Source: Holothuria scabra (lineage: Eukaryota > Echinodermata > Holothuroidea > Aspidochirotida > Holothuriidae). From it: DNA of 64,000 nt. This document shows, piece by piece, positions 23,500-36,680 of the stretch. The notes beneath the pieces were generated by a model. The model saw nothing but the letters and a program-made list of their open reading frames with translations. It made no database searches and was not told the DNA's origin. The first letter of the stretch is position 1, and each line of letters opens with the position of its first letter. Where the stretch lies: contig CM074200.1 of assembly GCA_037179385.1 (NCBI GenBank), positions 33,111,884 to 33,175,883 on the forward strand, in the 5' to 3' direction. A program made the translations under genes and the position numbers.

Positions 23500-24791
23500 G
23501 TAAAAAATATCTTGTATCAATTCTGGATAAGAATTTGTGATGTTGTTCAAAAGCACAATGGTTTTTATTTATGTCAGATTATAAATTAAAGGGCAAGAGC
23601 AGTTATCCCAGTTTGAATTAGTGTAGGAGACTGTCCTGTTTCATGATTGGCTTTTGAGAGTCATGTGATAACATTTTTTCTTCTCAAATGTAGAATTTAC
23701 TAGAAGTTGCTGCTTGGTTTACCTTGAAGATGCAGTAGTTAGACTTGCCCATTTATGAAGATGAAAGATATTTTGAAGAAAAATTAGAAGAAAACTTTGA
23801 AATTTATATTTTGCTTCAAAATAATTTTAAGGGGACTGCTCTTGACCTTTAATTCAAAGTCTGGTAATTGATATTTTAAGGAAAATTAATGTGCCATTTT
23901 AATTAAAGGCCAGCTTGGTATTTGTGACAAACTATTAGAAATATATTTTTTGAAATACCTCCCTTCCTTTTCTAACACTTCATAGAAGGGCTGGAAAGTT
24001 ATTTTTTCCTATCACTTTGATTGTGTCAGACAAAAGGGAGTAATGTTTTCATTTATATGGTCTTTTTTCTTTTATGATTCTTGTCATTTGAGATGGAAAA
24101 GTCCTTTGAAGTTTACAAACCATGACTCGTTCTAAAATAGTCCCCTGCAATCCTCTGCTGTAGGTGAAAAGGAAGATTGTTAGCAGAACAATTGATATCC
24201 TCATCTTTGCTTATGCTTGGATAACTTCCAGTTTCATTCAGTAGTTGATACTAATCCAGTGTTCCTGTCCAAATGCCTGATTTGCCAGGTATGTGGTTAA
24301 CAGAGTTCGAAAGTAACTGCCATCCTAATGTGCAGAAGATAGTAAAGTGTATTTTATAAACATATACACCCCTTATCAAATGATGAGACTAGTAAACTAT
24401 ATTTTCACCACAATTTGGATAACATTTGTGATATCTGAGCATTTAAAGGCCCAGTTCTCTTGCCCCAAATAGTACCAATTCTTCTAACCTTCTGACTTAA
24501 GCCCCTCCCACAATTGTCTGAACTTTACCTTTAACCAGTCACAATCTCAGTTTATTGCTTCAGGGTCAGTATAGAAAAGCTCTATGTGTATAACCAAACA
24601 CACTCAGTACAGTTCATGCTGTGTAATATAAGCTTTGGTAATCTGCATTGTTTGAATTAACAGTCAATCAGAAAGCTGGGCCAATGGGGAGTTTCTGTAG
24701 CCCCCTACAAGAAGTGTAGTCTGGGATGAAAGGATTGACCCTTTAACTTTCAAACTCTATTGAAATGGGACCTTTTTCTGCTCTTTTGTAG

Positions 24792-24942
24792 TGGCTCAGC
24801 CATAACCATTTGTTATGATCTTGATGAGCTGAATAAATTCTTGTAAGAGGCCACCAGGGTATCTGAAGAACATCCTGTAGTCATCACAAAATTACAAAAT
24901 TTACCAGAGGTTGAGCTGGATGCTGTCGCCAATAATGGAAAG
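24792..24942 (+). pseudogene. CPS pseudogene exon: SGSAITI...EHPVVITK with in-frame TAA
   Basis: Acceptor TTTTGTAG and donor GTACTC bound 151 nt. It reads GSAITICYDLDELNKFL, stop, EATRVSEEHPVVITKLQN then LPEVELDAVANNGK. Family members read SGSAMxVxxxxxELxxFLEEATRVSxEHPVVxxKFxxxAxExExDAVxxxG. The TAA at 24844-24846 stands exactly where a GAG or GAA Glu codon is expected, a single-site nonsense change. The ATP-grasp loop after TK is also degraded. This is the clearest evidence that the locus no longer makes a full enzyme. Confidence 0.9.
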
Positions 24943-27900
24943 GTACTCATTCTCACTTTAAGCAGTTAGTTAGTTACATAAGGTTTAACAGGTCAGTTTC
25001 TAACGAATTGCTTTGAGTCAGACTGACCTGAGCTTTTTTTCCCATCTGTGACTGGCTGGCTTGTTTTCCGCGCTCCATTGCCTATGCTGTAGTGTGATGC
25101 ATAAAACCTGTAGTGTAATGCATAAACCCCCTTCACATCAACCAAGCAATGATTACAGATTTGATATGAAAAGTGATTTCGACATAAAAATAATTACACT
25201 GCAATTTCAGTATAGTGTTTAGTCAAAATGGTAGATTGACTGCTACGTTGAAGTCGCACTGTTACTTTTTCATGCTGCTGTTACAGCAGTATCAGTGATT
25301 TAGTGATTGGGACTACCCAGCACTAGGGATGTCATTGTAATCTGCCTGTGTATAAAATAGTGCATTTTTTACAATATTTATGTATTGTCACTGTCAATAG
25401 TTTCGTTGTTGTGTTTATTATCAGTTCTCTGTTTTGTTAAGGACTTTGTTCCATTTGTACACATTCCAAGTACGTGAAAAGCTCTGCATCCATAATTATG
25501 TAGAAAATTTTAGCCAATAGTACCCTACAAAAATGTTGTTACCCAGGGTAAAATTTAAATCTACTGTTGCAACAATTGCAGTTAATCCCGTTGGACACAA
25601 GGGAGCCTCTTTGAGCAAACAGTCTTTTCAACAATTCAAGCCATGTCTTTATTCATAATTGTCATTCAGTGAAGTAGCTATTACTAACATCTATTTTTTT
25701 ACTGCAATATGTCTCACAACAAACCTTTTTTTTTTTTTTTTCGCTTTACTGATTTCAAGATAGCTGCACAAGAAGTTCTGTGATAGACTGTGTATTAATA
25801 AAGATTGGTCAACTAGGGACAACTAAAAACTGACATTTGTTTCTGGCATCATGTTTTGTACTTGAACCATAATTGTAGCAAATTCATTATGAAGGCAGCC
25901 ACAGTTTGGTTTCTATCTGTAAAGTGCTGTCAAATTGTCTCATACATGTAATAAGACACTCTCACATGGTAGAATTGGAATGAATGTTAGAAAGGTTTGT
26001 AAAGTTTTGCAAAGAAAATGCAGATGTCTGTTTAATTTTCAATAGAGTTAAATCCCTTACTTTGACCTAGATTGGGAGTCTGTAGGTTTTGTGCTTAATT
26101 AGCAATGGAGTTATATCCCCTACTTTGACCAAGACTGGGAGACTCTAGATTTTGTGTTTAATTTGCAGTGGAGTTATATCCTTTACTTTGACCAAGACTG
26201 GGGTCTGTAGACTTTGTGGCTATGTTCTAAACTCATCCCACCACCCAAGACAAGTAGTTTAGATGCCATCAAAAAAGGTGAGAATTGGATGAAAACAGAG
26301 CCAAACTCAATATTCCTTTAGAAATCCTTCAGTAGACCTAAATGCTCCTCTAAGGTGAGAAGAATCTTTTTATTCAGTGGGCAGGATGCTTCATCAAATG
26401 GTTCCTTGAAGAGAAGTTTTGCACTTTATTCCCACACAGACAACGTAGACATACATACCAAACTGCTTTCCCTAACTGTTCTGCACTGTTCCAGAATGGT
26501 AGCCTTCATGAGATATTAAATGTGAAACAAAGGTGTGTTACTTGAAGATATTGTTAAAAGTGACCAAAGAGTAAAGTGCCCCAGCCCTCAAAACTAGGTG
26601 CTATACATTCATGTTAAAGGGATGCCGTAAGATTGCAAAAAGGAAAATGTATTAAAAATTTTAGTTTAGAATTTAATTCACTTGTCTGAGACGACCATTT
26701 GAACAATAAATGAGAAGAAGTAAGGTCTACGCTGAAAAATCCGGCATCAGCCTTTAAATTCTCGCAGAAATAACGTCTAAACTTGAGGAATTAGAAAATG
26801 TGCTCCACACAAACATTATTCAAACTCTCATGGGCCATCTGTTGAACAGACCAATTAGAACGAAGGTGTAAATAGCTGATCGAGTTGGCACAACGAACAC
26901 AAGTGAACGAGACAAGCCTGGCATTAGTGTGTGGTCGTTTATACCACAACTCCCTGTATGTACACACTGTACCGTGCCTGTCATCGTACTTTCTCACAAT
27001 GACTGTGCAATATGAGTTCACGTAAACCACATAGTAAGAGAAACGGGTTGGTGGCTACACGAAGGCTAGAAGAGTGTTAGCAGTGAGTATCAAAGAGTGG
27101 AAGACAGTGACATTTTCAGTAGTAAAGGAAAGCAATTTTGAGAGTACACAAGTACATTAGTGTTATCGAGCGCCTGATGCACAGTGAGGATAATCAAGTC
27201 TGAGTGGTATGGAATGTTTTTAACAATGTGGCACCTAGATACTATTGCATATTCAGCACCAGGTTAGTTATTTAACGGTCTATAATGAGGGCTGTTTTTG
27301 AAAAGGGCCTTCAAAAATTTACCGATTTAAGCTGTTTAGGTTAGTTCCAGACATTATAACTATCAGTTTGCAGTTTCGATTTGTATTCTTCAATACATGG
27401 ATGCACTCGCTGCAATTTCATGGATAAAAAGAAACAGGATAAAGTATAATTTAATGTTTTTCCTTTTTGTAAACTCACAGCATCGCTTTAAATGTTATTT
27501 TGATGGAATGTCACCAATTAGAAAAAAACTTTGCATTGTGTAATCTTATGAGGAGTGATACATCTTCTGTTTACAATGTTTCAAAATAACAAACAAGTAT
27601 TAATACTAGTGAAAGGTATTTGCCTATTTGTTTTGAAAGTTATCTACCAGTGAACAGCACATTAGCTTTAATATTTTCTTCATGTGGGCATCGATGTGCC
27701 CTATTGAGTTCAATGATATCATTTTTTAAATTAGTGTATTGCACAATGATTTATGGTGTCATTGTTGTGCTACTCAAATTACATTCTTTGTATTTCCTTG
27801 TTTTACTGAAAGTTACTGCACCTTGTACCATGGTTTGATAGGACTCTTACTCATATGGGGTGATGAAAATTAATTAAGCCCTCTCTCTGCAACATTCTAT

Positions 27901-28175
27901 GTGAGCAAACAGGAAGTGTTCAAGGTTGTAAAAACATTATCAGTTTTAAAGGGAAACAAAGCAGGTAAATGTTAGTTGCACAACAAGAAAGTCACACATT
28001 ATTGGGCAATGGACCAGTTTGTTTTAAGTGAACATTTTATAATCTCAGCTCAGAAATGTCCTATGAAGATGACATTTAGACTGTCGGAATTTATTTTTCA
28101 TGTTCTTTGATATATATTTTTGAATTTTTTGACTTGACACTTTAATCATTAACCAGCAGTATCTTGTTCCCACAG
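24943..28175. other. CPS pseudogene intron lacking expected exons
   Basis: About 3.2 kb. The exons that should encode the end of the ATP-grasp domain (an HxGDAT-type segment and its neighbours) are not recognisable. It contains a poly-T run at 25726-25741 and a small triple repeat at 26040-26222. The open minus-strand frame at 26791-27030 has no family-like features and is not called. Confidence 0.45.
26040..26222. repeat. Three tandem ~61-bp units
   Basis: The unit runs from AATRGAGTTAWATCCC through TACTTTGACC and TTTTGTG, with copies at about 26041, 26104 and 26166. It is imperfect and non-coding, inside an intron of the CPS pseudogene. Confidence 0.6.
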
Positions 28176-28332
28176 GTGATGGAGCACAATCTACAAGCCT
28201 CCAGATTCAAAAACCATCAAATATGACATGATTAACACTGCTACCAAGGTTGTGACTGGTGAACACTTTAATCTGACTTTGCTGCCCTCACTGAACAACT
28301 CCTTTGTCCCTGATGATTATGTTGGTATTAAG
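28176..28332 (+). pseudogene. CPS pseudogene exon: ECNLRASR and DYVAIK equivalents
   Basis: Acceptor TTCCCACAG and donor GTTAAT bound the exon. The first frame reads VMEHNLQASR, equal to VIECNLRASR, the Mg/ATP-binding strand of the ATP-grasp site; Cys and Arg are replaced by His and Gln. About four codons are then lost and the frame changes near 28207. The second frame reads SKTIKYDMINTATKVVTGEH then FNLTLLPSLNNSFVPDDYVGIK, matching SKTxGxDFIDVATKVMxGE and PxDYVAIK in the family. The motif break and frameshift confirm pseudogene status. Confidence 0.88.
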
Positions 28333-28628
28333 GTTAATGTTTATGTTTTGTTTCTTTTAGCACTATTTTTAATCTCAAAGGGAATATGCGTTCACCCAAT
28401 ATTATTTAGCAACATCAGCTTATTCTTTTAAATCTCCTGTAGTTTTTACCTTCAAATACATTTAGCAATGTTTCCAAACATTAAGATTTTTTTATTTGTT
28501 GTAGTCTTGGGTAATTCTACCTGAATAGAAAACTGGGTTCCAAAGCTTTGTTAATTTGATTGCCATTTATGAAGCAGGATACCTTGTTTTACTACTTCAA
28601 ATTGCACTGACTACATTTTGTCTTTAAG

Positions 28629-30375
28629 TAGTTCAACTCCTGACAAGGTGATACAGAACTAATCAGTTCAACTCCTGACCAGGTCATACAGAATTAATCA
28701 GTTCAACACCTGACCAGGTCATACAGAATTAATCAGTTCAACTCCTGACCAGGTCATACAGAACTAATCAGTTCAACTCCTGACCAGGTCATACAGAATT
28801 AATCAGTTCAACTCCTGACCAGGTGATACAGAATTAATCAGTTCAACTCCTGACCAGGTCATACAGAACTAATCAGTTCAACTCCTGACCAGGTCATACA
28901 GAATTAATCAGTTCAACACCTGACCAGGTGATACAGAATTAATCAGTTCAACTCCTGACCAGGTCATACAGAACTAATCAGTTCAACTCCTGACCAGGTC
29001 ATACAGAATTAATCAGTTCAACTCCTGACCAGGTCATACAGAACTAATCAGTTCAACTCCTGACCAGGTCATACAGAATTAATCAGTTCAACTCCTGACC
29101 AGGTCATACAGAACTAATCAGTTCAACTCCTGACCATGGTCATACAGAACTAATCAGTTCAAATCCTGACCAGGTCATACAGAACTAATCAGTTCAAATC
29201 CTGACCAGGTCATACAGAATTAATCAGTTCAAATCCTGACCAGGTCATACAGAATTAATCAGTTCAACTCCTGACCATGTCATAGAGAACTAATCAGTTC
29301 AAATCCTGACCAGGTCATACAGAATTAATCAGTTCAACTCCTGACCAGGTCATACAGAACTAATCAGTTCAACTCCTGACCAGGTCATACAGAATTAATC
29401 AGTTCAACTCCTGACCAGGTCATACAGAATTAATCAGTTCAACACCTGACCAGGTCATACAGAACTAATCAGTTCAACTCCTGACCAGGTCATACAGAAT
29501 TAATCAGTTCAACTCCTGACCATGTCATAGAGAACTAATCAGTTCAAATCCTGACCAGGTCATACAGAATTAATCAGTTCAAATCCTGACCAGGTCATAC
29601 AGAATTAATCAGTTCAACTCCTGACCAGGTCATACAGAATTAATCAGTTCAACTCCTGACCAGGTCATACAGAACTAATCAGTTCAACACCTGACCAGGT
29701 CATAGAGAACTAATCAGTTCAACTCCTGACCAGGTCATACAGAACTAATCAGTTCAACTCCTGACCAGGTCATACAGAACTAATCAGTTCCACTCCTGAC
29801 CAGGTCATACAGAACTAATCAGTTCAACTCCTGACCATGTCATAGAGAACTAATCAGTTCAACTCCTGACCAGGTCATACAGAACTAATCAGTTCAACTC
29901 CTGACCAGGTCATACAGAACTAATCAGTTCAACACCTGACCAGGTCATAGAGAACTAATCAGTTCAACTCCTGACCAGGTGATACAGAACTAATCAGTTC
30001 AACTCCTGACCAGGTGATACAGAACTAATCAGTTCAACTCCTGACCAGGTGATACAGAACTAATTAGTTCAACTCCTGATCAGGTCATACACAACTAATC
30101 AGTTCAACTCCTGACCATGGTCATACAGAACTAATCAGTTCAAATCCTGACCAGGTGATACAGAAACAAGCAGTTCAATTCCTGACCAGGTCATAGAGAA
30201 CCAATCAGTTCAACTCCTGACCAGGTAATACAGAACTTATCAGTCCAACTCCTGACCATGGTCATACAGAACTAATCAGTTCAACTCCTGACCAGGTGAT
30301 ACAGAACTAACCAGTTCAACCCCTACCAGGTGATACAGAACTAGTTAGTTCAACTCCTGACCAGGTCATACAAAA
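28629..30375. repeat. 35-bp minisatellite, about 50 copies
   Basis: The unit is AGTTCAACTCCTGACCAGGT followed by CATACAGAACTAATC. Copies are nearly uniform. The variants are CTAATC/TTAATC, CAACTCC/CAAATCC/CAACACC, GTCATAC/GTGATAC, CATAGAG, and a few 36-bp units with CCATGGTCATAC. The last few units (30150-30375) are more diverged, as expected of array edges. The array sits in the CPS pseudogene intron between exons 28176-28332 and 31655-31790. No spacers separate the units, so it is not a CRISPR array. Confidence 0.95.
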
Positions 30376-31654
30376 CCAATCAAACTGCATGTCATTATGC
30401 TTCCTCATCAGCATAAGCAATTGAAAAAGGGGAAACAAGATAGTGAGCCACAACAGCAACAAAGGGTTGTGGTCGCCTGACTTAAAAAACCAAGAGGTTA
30501 AAGACCAAACCATAAAACCTTACCTAACTTAACTCTTTGATCATGACAAAAGCTAGGCAAATATTTTTACAGACTGCTTTAAACAAACATGGTGTTTTTT
30601 TTTTTTTCTTCAAAATGAGAGGGTTTACAAATTCGTAGCAGGGTAAAAAGTCAATTTTCCATACAGCATACATATTGAATGTGCTTTACAAATGTTTCAT
30701 ATTCATTGGATGTATTTTTTGCCCAGTGAGTTGTGAGGAATGGCATAGGAAGAACAAATTCTTTAGGACAGCATGTGCTTGAAACAATTTAATTTTTTTC
30801 ATTTGCTGCTATTTGTTTGATAAGTCTCTTTTGCTCTAGATTTCTTGGTCTATTTTAACTAAGGCACTGTTTGGATATATTATTGCCATTCTTTTTTTGA
30901 GATTGTGTATACATGCTTTGAAGTGAGACCAATTGGCCAATGCCAATGACCAAGACTGACATTGTTCTCCCTTGGCCATACAATTTCTTAATTAAGAGAA
31001 AAGGGGAACATGTCCCACCCTCCCCCACATTTTGGAAATACACCCAACTGACAGACTTAAGATTTTTACAAACTTAATTTTTGGGGTAGTGGTCTTCCCC
31101 AACCCCCAATATTTAGGGAAAAATTGTCCCTAACTTATTGAAAATATATGAACTAAATATTTGAAAGTAAGAAATTTAAAGTTGATGTCTTTATAGTTTG
31201 TAAGAATGTTTGCAGCAATTGCCACATAGATTTTATAATGACAGTAATTAAATAAATGCAGTCATTTTAAAGATCCAAAGTCAAGCAGCTCCCTTACAGT
31301 TTCTTTTTATACTTTCCTGGTGATACAAACCTTGTATATATTTTTAGGAGTTATTCATCACTGCCATGAAGTACTTCCCTTCTGCAAGATTTACTTTTCC
31401 ATTGGCAGTTCTCATGGTGGGAAGTTTAATTGCTTTAGGACAAAAAAAGAGGAAATTATCTTGTGAAATACTTTTCTATCTTTGTTACTGAATTATGGTC
31501 AACAACACCATCATTTGTCCAATTTTGTTGGATAATTTTTTTCAGGTAAGTAACAACTTAAGTTTGTGAAAAAAATGCATAATGTGCTGTAAACTTGCAA
31601 AGAAGTTTCTGTTTTTTTTTTTTTTTTTCACTTGTTCTTTTTCTTTTTTATCAG

Positions 31655-31790
31655 GTCCATGTAGCCTTTCTAAGACAAATTTTCTACTGGTTTTAAGCTT
31701 CTAGAGAATAATATTCTGATTGGGATCCAGAGAAACTTTCAGCCAATCTTTCTGCCAACAGCTTTGAAGTTCTACCAGATGGGATACAGG
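31655..31790 (+). pseudogene. CPS pseudogene exon: start of the allosteric (MGS-like) domain
   Basis: Acceptor TTTATCAG. The first frame gives VHVAFLR (family GIHTAFLKAM). After a one-base shift near 31675 it reads STGFKLLENNILIGIQRNFQ then PIFLPTALKFYQMGYR, matching STGFKxPxxGILIGIQxSFxPxFLxxAxxLxxxGF. The next exon starts LFATKK in phase 0, so the ancestral end is after AGG at 31790. There is now an extra G before GTGAGT, which would itself shift the frame. The methylglyoxal-synthase-like domain that starts here binds the allosteric activator (N-acetylglutamate in CPS I). Confidence 0.88.
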
Positions 31791-32029
31791 GGTGAGTGAT
31801 TTGTAGTGCTGAAACCTGTTCAGGAATTATTGAAAACAAAAACTTGCAAGGTATTTTTGAAAAGTTCAGGAATATGCACAATTATGACAGCTGCCCAGAA
31901 CGTCAGGGAACTAATTGAAGTGGATCAGGGGAATTAAATGTTTCACAAAACTAGTTTTAGGTTACCTGCAAAATGATCAATACAAATTTCATATGTGTTC
32001 TTGCATGTTGCTGAGTCAACTGAGTTTGT

Positions 32030-34985
32030 ATTATCATCAACATCGTCGTCGTCGTCTTCCTTATTATGATTATTACATAAACTTATATAGCACACTACCA
32101 TAAAATGTTCAGTTGCACTTTACAACATCTAAAGAAAAAGCCAGGCTAAAAAAAATAAGTTTTCAAATTTACCTTAAATAACTCAAGAGATACAGACTCT
32201 CTAAAACTAAGAGGGAGGGAATTCCATAAAATAGGGCCACTGAAAGCAAATGCAATTCCTCCCAAGTTGCTATGTCTCACAAAAGGAACAACCAGGTAAG
32301 AAGGAGGCTTAACAATACCCATATCAGGAAGATAAAGACCTGCCCACAACATGATTTATACACCAGAAGGAGAATTTTGAACTTTATTTTATAATCAGCT
32401 GGTAGCCAGTGCAAACTTCTTAAAGTAAGGGTAATGTGTTGGTGATAATTGCTACCACTTAACACTCTTGCAGCAAAATTTTGAACTTTTTGCAATCTTT
32501 GAATTTGCTCTTTGGGCAGGCCGTACAAGAGGCTGTTACAGTAATCAAGGTGAGAAAACACCAAACCATGAATTAGCTTTATGATGGAATCTTTAGAGAG
32601 ATACTTCAATATTATATATATGTTGTGGATGTTGTGATTAGCAGCTCTTATCCTTGTTGTAATATGTTTTTCAAAATTTAATGAACAGTCGAAATAAACA
32701 CCTAAATTTTTAACATCATTGACCTTTCTATAAACTTCAACCCCTCCAACCCTTTAACTTTCACAATCAACTTTACTCAGTCGTTTAGCAGTACCTAAAA
32801 GAACAAATTCTGTTTTACCGTCGTTCATTTTCAAACCATGAAACATCATCCACTTCTTTATGTCAATGATGCAGTTTTCAAGACAGGTTATGGCCTCAAT
32901 TTCATTTGAATTATGACCAGTTATCAGTTTAAATTGTTTAATAATTTGATGGTTATCAGCATAACCTCCTACACTAACAGCATGGTAATCGACAACCCTA
33001 GCAAAGGAAGCGGAGTAAAGAGTGAAAAGAATAGACCCAAGACATGACCCCTGTGGGACACCGATGACAAATTAGCAGGATCAGATAGGAAATTACCCAC
33101 CTTAACTTGTTGGACTCTATTACTAGTTAACCATTCTAGCACAGTGCAGGTCACACCACAATCATTTTCCAAACAGTGGAGAGGTTTTTGGTGAGGCGCA
33201 AGATCAAACGCTGCACTTAGATCGATAAGCACAAGCATAGCTACCTGTTGGTTGTCCTTACCTAACAACATATCAGAATGGAATTTTGTAAGTAGAGTTT
33301 CAGTTGAATGATACGGCCTATATGCAGCTTAGTAACTAGGTTAAGGGTTGTGCGAATCAACATGATTCATTAATTGAGCAACAATTTTAGAAATAAAACT
33401 TACATAACTGACAGGTCTATAATTTTGTTCCATTTTGTCGAGATTTGATTTCTTAAGCAGTTGTGTCACAATAGCAGTTTTCCATCCTTTGGCAAATGTG
33501 CCGGTCTTAAGTGATATATTTGTGAGTCTGGTGATGGAGGGTATGACAGAACCAATGCACTGCATGAGCAAGGATGCTGGGAGGGTATCAAGTGTGCAGG
33601 ACTTGTAGTTACCCTTAGCAAGAATCTTCCTAACCTCAGATTTGTCAACTTCTTCAAATTCACCAAGAATAGCGGAATCTGTAAATGGTGGAATAGCTGT
33701 GTAGGGACTTAAGTCAGCAATATTAGAAACCTGTTCTTGGTTTGCAATATCTGTCACCATGTTTTTAACTTTTGTGTCAAAATGATGACTGAAAGAATTA
33801 GCAAGCTCTCTGTCAGACAGATGATATCCACCAAAGGATTCACAGAATTGTGATTCATGAGTGAACTGATGACTTTTTATAACTTCCTAGCATCATTACC
33901 ACCCTCCGTGACGAGGTGGTTATTATACTCATCCTTACTTTGTGTAAGCGAAGAGTTATACACGTTCCTTGCAGATCTCTAAGCAAGTATTGATTTGAGG
34001 GGTCCTGTGAGCAATCATCTGTTTTTTTGCAGTCCTCTTCTCTATTTTTAGTTGTTTCAAAGTGTCAGTAAGCCATGGAATTAAAGTTCTAACAACGATA
34101 TGTTTTGGTGACCTTTGAGCACCGAGCTCAAATAGAAATCAAAAGCCTGTGTGAGATGATCAATACAGTCACCATCGCAGATGACGGCATTAATAGGGCA
34201 TATGTCATTGATAAATTGATCCATGTCAATAGATTTTATCCTCCTGAAAGTATTTTCCTCTATCTCCTTTCCAAGATGTTTTACAGGGATGTCAAATTTA
34301 ATTAAATTGTGATCTGATATAAAACCACAGTCTTGTATCCACCCCACAATTATTGAATCAGAACAATTGGAAATGACACAATCCAGCATATGGCCAAATC
34401 AATGAGTTGAAAAGTTAATATGCTGACTGAAATTAAATTCATTTAGTAAATTGACAAACTTCTTCACTAGGATTTTCAAAATGTATGTTTAAATCCCCAA
34501 CAATGATAGTTTTAATTGTATGACATAAAAGCTCCTGACAGAAATCATCAAACTCACCAAAGAATGTAGAAACAGTGATTGGATGCCGAGATGAGTATGG
34601 GGGGGGGGGGTAAGCAATAACGATATGGAATTCCTGATTCTTAACTTTAACATTCCATAATGAAAATTTGAAAGAGTCCCTCAATCCAGATTTGATGAGA
34701 CTGATACAAATTGAACTTCTTAACATAATGCCTATTCCACCCTGCCTGTGTTCAGTGGTTTGATACACATCTTTAAAATCAAAACCCGTTGGGCTAAGTT
34801 CACTTCGTAAGGAGTCATCCAACTGCTTATCTCTTGGAGACCCTATTATGTAGTTGGTCTTTGCTGCAGTTTTATTTCTTTGGTCACTTCTAGTGTAAAC
34901 AGTTTATTTCATTTGTAAAATAACAAAGCAGTTGGTTGATGTAGGTCATCTTCAGTTGTCATATTTTTTAATATATCTGAGAGTG
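32030..34985 (-). mobile_element. Degenerate CR1/L2-like LINE: endonuclease plus reverse transcriptase
   Basis: On the minus strand, from the 5' end: an APE-type endonuclease (GDLNIHFENP near 34480; SDHNLIKFDIP near 34300) and RT fingers (NYRPVSYVSFISKI near 33400). RT motif A (VLIDLSAAFD, 33240-33200) follows, with Leu-Ala where family members have a Thr-Val-type pair. Next are a GYADNHQ motif at about 32965 in place of the catalytic YADD, and the C-terminal LVFSHLDYCNSLLYGLPKEQ and LHWLPADYKIKFKILL. The ORF is broken by several frameshifts and stops and its 5' end is missing. The 3' end has GTGCTATATAAGTTTATG and then a TAATCATAATAAGGAAGACG microsatellite-like tail. It is dead and inserted antisense to the CPS pseudogene. 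Confidence 0.88.
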
Positions 34986-35767
34986 GATTACATATGGACA
35001 CCTTCCCCACACAACTGGCCTTAATTCAGAGAAATAAATGTTGCTGAACCCATACAGGATCTTTGCGGTTTTCATTGTCAGATATTGCTGTGAGAATGTT
35101 TATTGGAGTGTTACGTGTTGAAGCCATACAGTCGAGAGTAGAGGAAGGCTTGATTTCCCAAATTTCTATCAACAAATTTGATTTGCTAGGGCAAAGTATG
35201 TGCCTTCACATGAACCAATCAAACTGAATCTTACATCAATTAGTATAAGAAAAGAAACCTTCATTGTATGGTGCTCATACAGTCAGGGGAAAGGGAGGGG
35301 ACTGCTGCAGGAGGATCTGGAAAGATTCTCCTTCATCATTCTTCCTAATAACAAATGACAGGTGCTGTACTTGTGGAAAAGCAATGCACTCCACTTCTAC
35401 CCTCTTTCCTGTGTGGCATTTCTTCCCTAGTAGATATGAAGGTTAACATACAAGTTCCACACGGTGAAAATTACAGTGGCAATAAGATGTGATTTCTACA
35501 TTATGACCGGCTCCATCTAACTAACTTCTACATTATTAGTGGTGGTAAGGATTCCTGTTTGTCTGTTCTGCACTAATTCCAGTTTGTCCCAGCTCAGAAA
35601 ATTTAAAGTCTGGGAGATGTCCAACTTTCCCAGCCTCCTAACATCTCTCTCCCCCCCCCCCCAAAAAAAAAACCCACACAACAATGTGCTTTCAAAGTCC
35701 TATTTTATCACTGACTGGGTGAATTAAGAAACATGACACATCTGAAGATGTTTCATATGTATTGGTA

Positions 35768-36520
35768 GACTTGCCCCAAGTCTCTCACGTAATCCTTCCA
35801 TCTAACTCTCGCTTTATTTCTGTTCCTATTCTTCACGGTGATTCCATTGCATTGTGCTCCAATGCAAACTTTCAAATTACTTCTCACTGCCCGTTGCTGC
35901 AACTTCCATGAGCAAGTGCTGTAACACCTGTCTACAACTGTTCTTGAATACTGTACACAGCACACACACTCGCGCCTACTGAGCGGCCAGATCAAACTTG
36001 CTGCCTGCCGTGAGAGACTTGTATCTTTTGCAACTGTTTACATCTTCATTTTTGACTTCTCTATAGTTTTATTCATCTTTAGAAATCAGATGAATATTTT
36101 TCAAGATGTTAACTGTATCATGCAATCGTCTCCGGCATTGTCCGACTTTTGCTTGATATTCATTAAAATCATCATATCATAACGTTGCATCGTTCTGTCT
36201 GTTAACATATAGTAAGCTTTTCATTGGCTACAGAGATTATTGATTAAAAACTGGACGGCCCAAAATTCTACGTCCCCTGTTGCAAAAACTACAAGGCTCT
36301 CGAGTAAGCCAGATCTAGAGGTGTGTTGGTTGATGTGGGTTGGTTAGAACAGTGTGCACTGGCGTTATATCGAGTCGAAGTGGAAAGTGGAGAATGTGAG
36401 AAGTTGGATTGTCTGCAGTGCATTGGCAGAGGTCAAAGGGGTGACATGTAGATAAGGAATAGTGACAAAGGAGAACCCTTACAGCTGGGAGGGAACATCT
36501 TGAGAGACTTGGGGCAAGTC
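35768..36520. mobile_element. 753-bp TIR DNA element with self-complementary termini, TA flanks
   Basis: The left end GACTTGCCCCAAGTCTCTC and the right end GAGAGACTTGGGGCAAGTC are exact complements, with TA outside each (35766-35767 and 36521-36522), as for Tc1/mariner-type insertions. Each terminus is itself partly palindromic (GACTTG...CAAGTC), so it can fold locally. The first 280 bp are shared with 8827-9112. No transposase is recognisable; the element is non-autonomous. It lies in the intron just before the last recognised CPS exon. Confidence 0.75.
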
Positions 36521-36680
36521 TAATGGATTGGCTGCCGATTACAGAAAGATTTTCCAACTGTGACACAGTACAGTATAAATGCAAAGGAATATATTGAATC
36601 ATGAAAGGTTACTATGTGCAGATACCTTAATCAGAGTAACACTTTAATGTTTACAAATGTTTTATGCACTCATATTACAG

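Noticed and set aside
26791..27030. 79-codon minus-strand frame with several Cys and Arg
   Set aside because: No family motif, no splice or promoter context, and it lies within a pseudogene intron; length is within chance expectation.
28629..30375. CRISPR-like regular repeat array
   Set aside because: The 35-bp units abut without unique spacers, and the context is eukaryotic intronic DNA.
31340..31440. Possible CPS exon before the allosteric domain (ELFITAMKYFPSARFTFPLA)
   Set aside because: It is preceded by an acceptor-like TTTTTAG, but the residues do not align with the expected CPS segment (RLRxADP / MASTGEV); treated as intron.
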